Of a DNA stretch of 10,608 bases, positions 6,401 through 10,608 are shown in pieces (the first letter of the stretch is position 1; the number at the start of each line of letters is the position of its first letter). The notes beneath the pieces were generated by a model, which saw only the letters and a program-made list of their open reading frames with translations, made no database searches and was not told where the DNA came from. Made by a program: the position numbers and the translations under genes. Source of the DNA: an uncultured Ruminococcus sp. (GTDB lineage: Bacteria; Bacillota; Clostridia; Oscillospirales; Ruminococcaceae); contig CAMWGS010000049.1 in the NCBI GenBank assembly GCA_947173865.1, forward strand, positions 1 to 10,608, given 5' to 3'.

Positions 6401-8356
6401 GTGTCGTCAATTAATATTCTGAGCAGGGAAATATCAGAACTTATTGCGGCCGGTGAAGTTATAGAAAGACCTGCTTCTGTAATAAAGGAACTTGTGGAAA
6501 ATTCGATTGATTCGGGAGCAGGTCATATAACTGTCGAGATAAAAAACGGTGGTCTGTCTTATATGCGTGTCACTGATGACGGTGGCGGAATGTCGTTTGA
6601 TGATGTTCCGAAAGCTTTTCTCCGTCATGCCACAAGCAAGATTCTGACCAAAGATGACCTGGACAATATTTGTACTCTCGGATTCAGGGGAGAGGCACTT
6701 GCTTCTGTTTCCGCCGTCTCCAAAGTTGAGACAATGACAAAGCAGAAAAACGAAACATACGGAACGTTATACAAGATAGAGGGCTGTGAGGAAGTTCTTC
6801 ACGAAAAAAGCGGTTGTCCCGATGGTACAACTATTATTATACGTGACCTTTTCTATAATGTACCCGCACGCCGTAAGTTCATGAAGAAAGACGTTACAGA
6901 GGCAAACGCCGTCAGTCAGATTATTCAGAAGATAACTCTTTCACACCCCGAAATATCCTTTAAATTTATACGTGACAACAGGATAGAATTCAATTCAAGT
7001 GGTGACGGTGAACTTTTTTCTGCGGTATATGCGGTTTACGGTCGTGACTTTGCACGTGACATGATGCCCGTCGAATATGAAGCAAACAATATACATATAA
7101 CGGGTTATGCTGTAAAGCCTCTTTATTCAAAGAATAACCGTTCTTTTCAGAATTTCTTTGTAAACGGCAGACATATCCGTTCAAAAATATGCTCTGTCGC
7201 TCTTGAAAGTGCGTACGAAAATATGGTGATGACGGGAAAATTTCCTGCGTGTGTCATTATGATTGACATTTCACCGTCTGTTATTGATGTAAATATTCAC
7301 CCATCAAAAGCGGAAGTACGTTTCACGAATGAAAAGGAAGTTTCAGATGCCATATTTTATGCAATAAAGAAGGCTATGGTTAACGATGGTCTTATTTATG
7401 AGTTTGAACTGAAACCGACAGTAAAACAGACGGAAGTGACGGTACAGGAAAAGGAAGAAATTGAACAGCAACAGGAATTTATATTTACTCCCGTTGATAA
7501 GATTGAAGAAACTGAAAAAAAGCTTTCTGAGAAGAATGTTATTGTGCCTGACGTTCCTGACGAATTTTTTGAAACTGCTGACATTGAAGTTTGCAGTGCA
7601 TACAATGAACCTGAAAAGAAAGCTGATAATACGATACAAATTCCGCAGAAAACGGAAAAAAAAGTTTCTGAACCGCTTGGAAATTTCAGTTATATAAACA
7701 GTAAATCTTTTGAAACCGCCGAATCGTCGGAGAATAAAACGGTTTCAGAAACCGAAAATAATAAAAAATCCGTATGGACTGAAAAACAAAAAATACGTGT
7801 TATAGGTGAGGCTTTCGGACTTTATGTAATTGCCGAAACAGATGACAATAAAATTGTAATGATTGACAAGCACGCCGCACATGAACGTATAATTTTTGAA
7901 AGACTTAAAAGCAGAAACTGCCGTCAGTATACGCAGATGCTTATGAATGAAATAAAAGTCCTTCTTACTGCTGAGGAATTCAGTGCAATGGAAGAAAATA
8001 CGGAACTTCTTGCGGATTTGGGATTTTTATTTGACTTTTCTGAACGTCCGTGTATTTCGGCTAAAGCCGTCCCGACTTTTGTTATAGAACTTGACATAGA
8101 GGCGGTAATTGCTGAAATTGCTGATAACCTCAGGCTTTACCGTCATAATCCGCAGTCGCATATGCTGGACGATATGCTTCATACCGTTGCCTGTAAGTCT
8201 GCCATAAAAGCAAACGACAGCAACAGCATGAGTGAATTGCAGTCGCTTGCGGAGCAGGTTTACTATGACGAAAAAATCCGTCACTGTCCGCACGGCAGAC
8301 CTGTAATGTTTACGATGACAAAAAGCAATATTGCACGTCAGTTCGGACGTACCTGA
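6401..8356 (+). CDS. mutL: DNA mismatch repair protein MutL (endonuclease type)
   Basis: MutL links MutS mismatch recognition to strand removal; in bacteria without MutH it is itself the nicking endonuclease. The N-terminal GHKL ATPase shows motif I KELVENSIDSGA with E30 and N34, motif II DDGGGM (59-64), RHATSK (75-80) and motif III GFRGEAL (94-100). A charged, Lys/Glu-rich linker without clear conservation covers roughly 330-460. The C-terminal domain carries the endonuclease motif DKHAAHERIIFE (489-500), fitting D-x-H-A-x2-E-x4-E, plus ACKSAIKA (Cys598) and CPHGRP (629-634), which complete the metal site. Lys490 stands where Gln or Met is usual. At 651 residues the length is normal. The start is GTG 6401, with AAGGAG ending at 6393 and a 7-base spacer. 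The miaA start lies 17 bases after the stop. Confidence 0.98.
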   Translation: MSSINILSREISELIAAGEVIERPASVIKELVENSIDSGAGHITVEIKNGGLSYMRVTDDGGGMSFDDVPKAFLRHATSKILTKDDLDNICTLGFRGEALASVSAVSKVETMTKQKNETYGTLYKIEGCEEVLHEKSGCPDGTTIIIRDLFYNVPARRKFMKKDVTEANAVSQIIQKITLSHPEISFKFIRDNRIEFNSSGDGELFSAVYAVYGRDFARDMMPVEYEANNIHITGYAVKPLYSKNNRSFQNFFVNGRHIRSKICSVALESAYENMVMTGKFPACVIMIDISPSVIDVNIHPSKAEVRFTNEKEVSDAIFYAIKKAMVNDGLIYEFELKPTVKQTEVTVQEKEEIEQQQEFIFTPVDKIEETEKKLSEKNVIVPDVPDEFFETADIEVCSAYNEPEKKADNTIQIPQKTEKKVSEPLGNFSYINSKSFETAESSENKTVSETENNKKSVWTEKQKIRVIGEAFGLYVIAETDDNKIVMIDKHAAHERIIFERLKSRNCRQYTQMLMNEIKVLLTAEEFSAMEENTELLADLGFLFDFSERPCISAKAVPTFVIELDIEAVIAEIADNLRLYRHNPQSHMLDDMLHTVACKSAIKANDSNSMSELQSLAEQVYYDEKIRHCPHGRPVMFTMTKSNIARQFGRT

Positions 8357-8373
8357 TAAAAGGGGGGAATTAT

Positions 8374-9324
8374 GTGAATGGTAAAAATAAACCTAAAGTA
8401 CTTGCGGTAGTCGGTCCTACGGCTTCAGGAAAAACTTCGCTCGGTGTTGAACTTGCAAAAAAGTACGACGGTGAAGTGATTTCCGCTGACTCAATGCAGA
8501 TTTACAAGGGTCTCGACATAGCGTCCGCAAAGCCGACGGTGCAGGAAATGCAGGGGATTCCTCATCATCTTATTGATTTTCTTGACAGGGATGTTTTATT
8601 CAGTGTGTCGGACTATGTGAAACTTGCAAACGAAAAAATTCATGACGTTCTGAGCAGAGGAAAACTTCCGATAATTGTTGGTGGTACGGGTCTTTATATT
8701 GATTCGCTTCTTGAAAACGTAAAATTTTCGGACGGCGGAAGTGACGAGGAATACCGTGCGGAACTTTACAGGCTGGCAAGGGAAAAAGGAAATGAATTTT
8801 TATACGGTAAACTTATCGAAATCGACCCTGTAGCTGCCGAGTCAATACATATGAACAACACAATAAGAGTTGTTCGTGCATTGGAAGTATTTCATGTTAC
8901 GGGACGCAGGTTCAGTGAACTAAAAGCGGAAAGCCGTCTTGTTGCAAGTCCTTATGATTCACTTGTTATCGGTCTGAATTTTCATGAAAGGCAGATTCTA
9001 TATGACAGAATAAACAGGCGTGTTGACGAAATGGTCGAAAACGGTCTTATTGAGGAGGCTGAAAGTCTCTGGCGTGAGAGCGGAATGAAAACGGCTTCCA
9101 ATGCTATAGGCTATAAAGAGCTTATTCCGTATTTTGAAAATCAGATGACCTTTGAAGCGTGTATCGACAGAATAAAACAGGAAACACGCCGTTATGCCAA
9201 AAGACAACTTACCTGGTTTAGAAAAAATACACGTATTAAGTGGATTTTTTTGGACGAATTTAATAAAAAAAATGAAATTTCAGAAAAGTCTGAAAAAACT
9301 ATAGAAAATTACTTTAATCTGTGA
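8374..9324 (+). CDS. miaA: tRNA dimethylallyltransferase MiaA
   Basis: MiaA transfers a dimethylallyl group to N6 of A37 in tRNAs that read codons beginning with U, the first step to i6A and ms2i6A, which improves codon reading. The 316-residue length is typical. Visible motifs are the P-loop GPTASGKT (14-21), the ISADSMQIYKGLDIASAKPT segment with the key Asp39, GIPHHLIDF (61-69), GGTGLYID (103-110), RVVRALEVFHVTGR in the middle, and KRQLTWFRKN near the C-terminus. The start is GTG at 8374, preceded by a strong AAAAGGGGGG site (8358-8367). The nearby ATG 8372 meets a stop at once and ATG 8378 is out of frame. It follows mutL by 17 bases, and its stop overlaps a likely hfq promoter. Confidence 0.98.
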   Translation: MNGKNKPKVLAVVGPTASGKTSLGVELAKKYDGEVISADSMQIYKGLDIASAKPTVQEMQGIPHHLIDFLDRDVLFSVSDYVKLANEKIHDVLSRGKLPIIVGGTGLYIDSLLENVKFSDGGSDEEYRAELYRLAREKGNEFLYGKLIEIDPVAAESIHMNNTIRVVRALEVFHVTGRRFSELKAESRLVASPYDSLVIGLNFHERQILYDRINRRVDEMVENGLIEEAESLWRESGMKTASNAIGYKELIPYFENQMTFEACIDRIKQETRRYAKRQLTWFRKNTRIKWIFLDEFNKKNEISEKSEKTIENYFNL

Positions 9325-9330
9325 TATAAT
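9322..9330 (+). promoter_or_regulatory. Candidate extended -10 promoter for hfq
   Basis: TGATATAAT at 9322-9330 is a perfect match to the extended -10 form TGnTATAAT. It begins on the miaA TGA stop and lies 56 bases before the hfq ATG. No good -35 element is seen 17 bases upstream (9302-9307, TAGAAA), which extended -10 promoters can tolerate. Transcription would start near 9337. It suggests hfq can be expressed apart from the repair genes. Confidence 0.5.
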
Positions 9331-9374
9331 GTATTGAGTGTATATAAATACATATATTATTTTGGAAAAAGAAT

Positions 9375-9378
9375 GGAG
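9375..9378 (+). promoter_or_regulatory. hfq ribosome site deciding the ATG start
   Basis: GGAG at 9375-9378 is 8 bases before ATG 9387 but only 2 bases before the in-frame TTG 9381. The ATG is therefore the likely start, and the protein is two residues shorter than the longest reading. Confidence 0.75.
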
Positions 9379-9386
9379 ATTTGTGT

Positions 9387-9626
9387 ATGAACAAAACTAT
9401 TAATTTACAGGACGTGTTCCTTAACCAGTGTAGAAAAGACAAGATTATGGTTACTGTTATTCTTACTAACGGCTTTCAGTTCAAGGGAATGATAAAAGGT
9501 TTTGACGGCTATGTTGCTATCTTTGACTGTGACGGAAAACAGCAGCTTGTTTACAAGCACGCCATCTCAACAATCATTCCCGCAAGAGCTGTTTCTATTC
9601 TCGACGTATCTGAAAAAAACGACTGA
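9387..9626 (+). CDS. hfq: RNA-binding protein Hfq
   Basis: Hfq forms a hexameric Sm-like ring that binds U-rich and A-rich RNA and can aid small RNA-mRNA pairing. The 79-residue protein shows the family pattern in order: INLQDVFLN with Q8 and D9 of the proximal (U-binding) face; the rim segment RKDK at 16-19, where E. coli has R-R-E-R; Sm1, with NGFQFKGMIKGFDGYVAIF; and Sm2, with YKHAIST at 56-62 carrying the conserved Tyr-Lys-His. The C-terminal tail is short (about ten residues after the core), as in Gram-positive Hfq. Hfq's role in Firmicutes is often minor or unclear, so function in small-RNA regulation is inferred. It follows miaA, the order known in E. coli, and precedes an HlyD-like gene by 13 bases. 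Confidence 0.96.
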   Translation: MNKTINLQDVFLNQCRKDKIMVTVILTNGFQFKGMIKGFDGYVAIFDCDGKQQLVYKHAISTIIPARAVSILDVSEKND

Positions 9627-9629
9627 GAC

Positions 9630-9635
9630 GGTGAT
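9630..9635 (+). promoter_or_regulatory. Atypical ribosome site for the HlyD-like gene
   Basis: The sequence AGACGGTGAT (9626-9635) matches 8 of 10 bases of the full anti-16S complement AGGAGGTGAT, with the downstream GGTGAT part intact. In that register the AGGAGG position lies 8 bases before ATG 9640. This supports ATG 9640 over the nearby GTG and ATG codons, which run straight into stops. Confidence 0.55.
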
Positions 9636-9639
9636 GTGA

Positions 9640-10608
9640 ATGCGTTCTAATAAATCGGACAGCGGAATCATTGTCAAGATTCTCAGGAATGCAGTTCTGA
9701 TTTTATTTTTTGTTATTTTTATAAGCATAGTCTATAATTTCCGCAATAAAGAAACTACTACGGAATCGGCTCTTATGGCGGAAGCCACATCTTCAAAAAC
9801 CTTGAGAGGAGTATTTATAAGGGACGAGCAGGTCAAAAGATACAGCGGAAACGGTGTCCTGAGCTATAATGTTTCCGACGGCGGAAAGCTCGGAATGGGA
9901 AGTATTATTGCGGAAGTATATCCTACCGATGCCCAGATAAGCATAAACAGGGAAATTGACCGACTTGAAAAGGAACTTGACATATTGGAAAAAGTACAGA
10001 ATCGGGGTACGCTTGAATCTGCACAGCCGTTAAGTCTTTCGGCAAGTATTGAGGAAAATTTCCGCAATTATATATATTGCCGTGATATAAAAGACTATGA
10101 AACAGTAAAATCTGATATTGATACTCTTCTTGTCGAAATGAGTACATATCAGATTATTACAAATGAAGTGACGGATTTCAATCAGCAGATTGCGGACATA
10201 AATGCTGAACTTGAACAGCTCCGTCAGCAGTCTGTACAGCCTGTTGAGATTATAAGTTCCGAACGTCCTGCCTATTTTGCAAGTTACTGTGACGGATATG
10301 AAGAAATTCTTTCAACCGACACAATAGGACAACTTACCGTTGAACAGCTTAGAAGTATTGAGGATAAAAAAGAGACTGACAGTACTGTTGTAGGAAAACT
10401 TATTGATGACTACAGCTGGCATCTTGCAGGTGTGATTGACAATTCACGTAAAGAATATGAAGTGGGTAAATGGGTAAGTCTGCGTTTTGAAACTTCGGCA
10501 GATACATATGACGCTGAAATAGTTGACGTACGTGATGAAGGCAATCCCGCAGAAAGTATAGTAGTTCTTGAGTGCAGTCAGTTTAACGAGGAACTTGTTC
10601 AGCACAGG
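9640..10608 (+). CDS. Membrane-anchored HlyD-like (membrane fusion) protein, 3' truncated by window end
   Basis: The frame opens at ATG 9640 and stays open for 323 codons to the window edge. A positively charged N-terminus is followed by one membrane helix (about residues 10-32, hydrophobic core VLILFFVIFISIVY), so the bulk lies outside the cytoplasm. Residues 57-93 (GVFIRDEQV, then GNGVLSYNVSDGGKLGMGSIIAEVYP) look like the first half of the lipoyl/biotinyl-like hairpin of HlyD-type adaptors. Next come heptad-rich coiled-coil segments (about 98-120 and 175-200). The region after 250 (VVGKLIDDYSWHLAGVID, then GKWVSLRFE) looks like the beta-barrel domain found after the hairpin in that family. 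Related proteins in Clostridia often lie near cell-division genes, but what follows here is outside the window. Transport function is not shown; it may be a structural envelope protein. Confidence 0.8.
   Translation, partial: MRSNKSDSGIIVKILRNAVLILFFVIFISIVYNFRNKETTTESALMAEATSSKTLRGVFIRDEQVKRYSGNGVLSYNVSDGGKLGMGSIIAEVYPTDAQISINREIDRLEKELDILEKVQNRGTLESAQPLSLSASIEENFRNYIYCRDIKDYETVKSDIDTLLVEMSTYQIITNEVTDFNQQIADINAELEQLRQQSVQPVEIISSERPAYFASYCDGYEEILSTDTIGQLTVEQLRSIEDKKETDSTVVGKLIDDYSWHLAGVIDNSRKEYEVGKWVSLRFETSADTYDAEIVDVRDEGNPAESIVVLECSQFNEELVQHR

Overview
The window reads as a low-GC Firmicute of the Clostridia, most like a Ruminococcus-type gut bacterium. This rests on AT-rich coding DNA, strong GGAG-type ribosome sites, a YlbF/YmcA-family gene directly before mutS, an endonuclease-type MutL, a Gram-positive-style Hfq without the long proteobacterial tail, and lipoproteins with Thr/Glu-rich linkers. 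The genus is inferred from style, not from a marker gene. Every credible gene is on the + strand. Gaps are mostly short and I see no convincing intrinsic terminator, so much of the window could be one long transcript, with a likely extra promoter in front of hfq.

Layout. Positions 1-134 hold the 3' end of an unrecognised gene. Positions 168-572 encode a YlbF/YmcA-family protein with an unusual cysteine-rich tail. mutS follows at 595-3219. Between mutS and mutL lies an accessory insert with three parts. The first (3230-4464) is a tandem pair of decayed, paralogous small lipoprotein genes, each broken by stops and a frameshift. The second (4503-6020) is a secreted lipoprotein with a glycoside hydrolase family 3 (NagZ-like) domain between two Thr/Glu-rich linkers, ending in a Tyr/Asp/Gly-rich tail. 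The third (6060-6380) is a small acidic protein I do not recognise. The conserved block then resumes: mutL (6401-8356), miaA (8374-9324), hfq (9387-9626) and a membrane-anchored HlyD-like protein (9640 to beyond the window end).

How the genes fit together. MutS and MutL are the mismatch recognition and nicking/coordination proteins of DNA repair. MiaA modifies A37 of tRNAs that read U-starting codons, and Hfq is an RNA-binding ring. The mutL-miaA-hfq order is also known from enterobacteria, where a cell-wall hydrolase gene (amiB) precedes mutL. Here a cell-surface GH3 enzyme lies just upstream of mutL. I found no CRISPR array, tRNA, rRNA, IS element or phage gene. The most unusual parts are the parallel decay of the lipoprotein pair, the tail of the GH3 lipoprotein and the cysteine tail of the YlbF-like protein.
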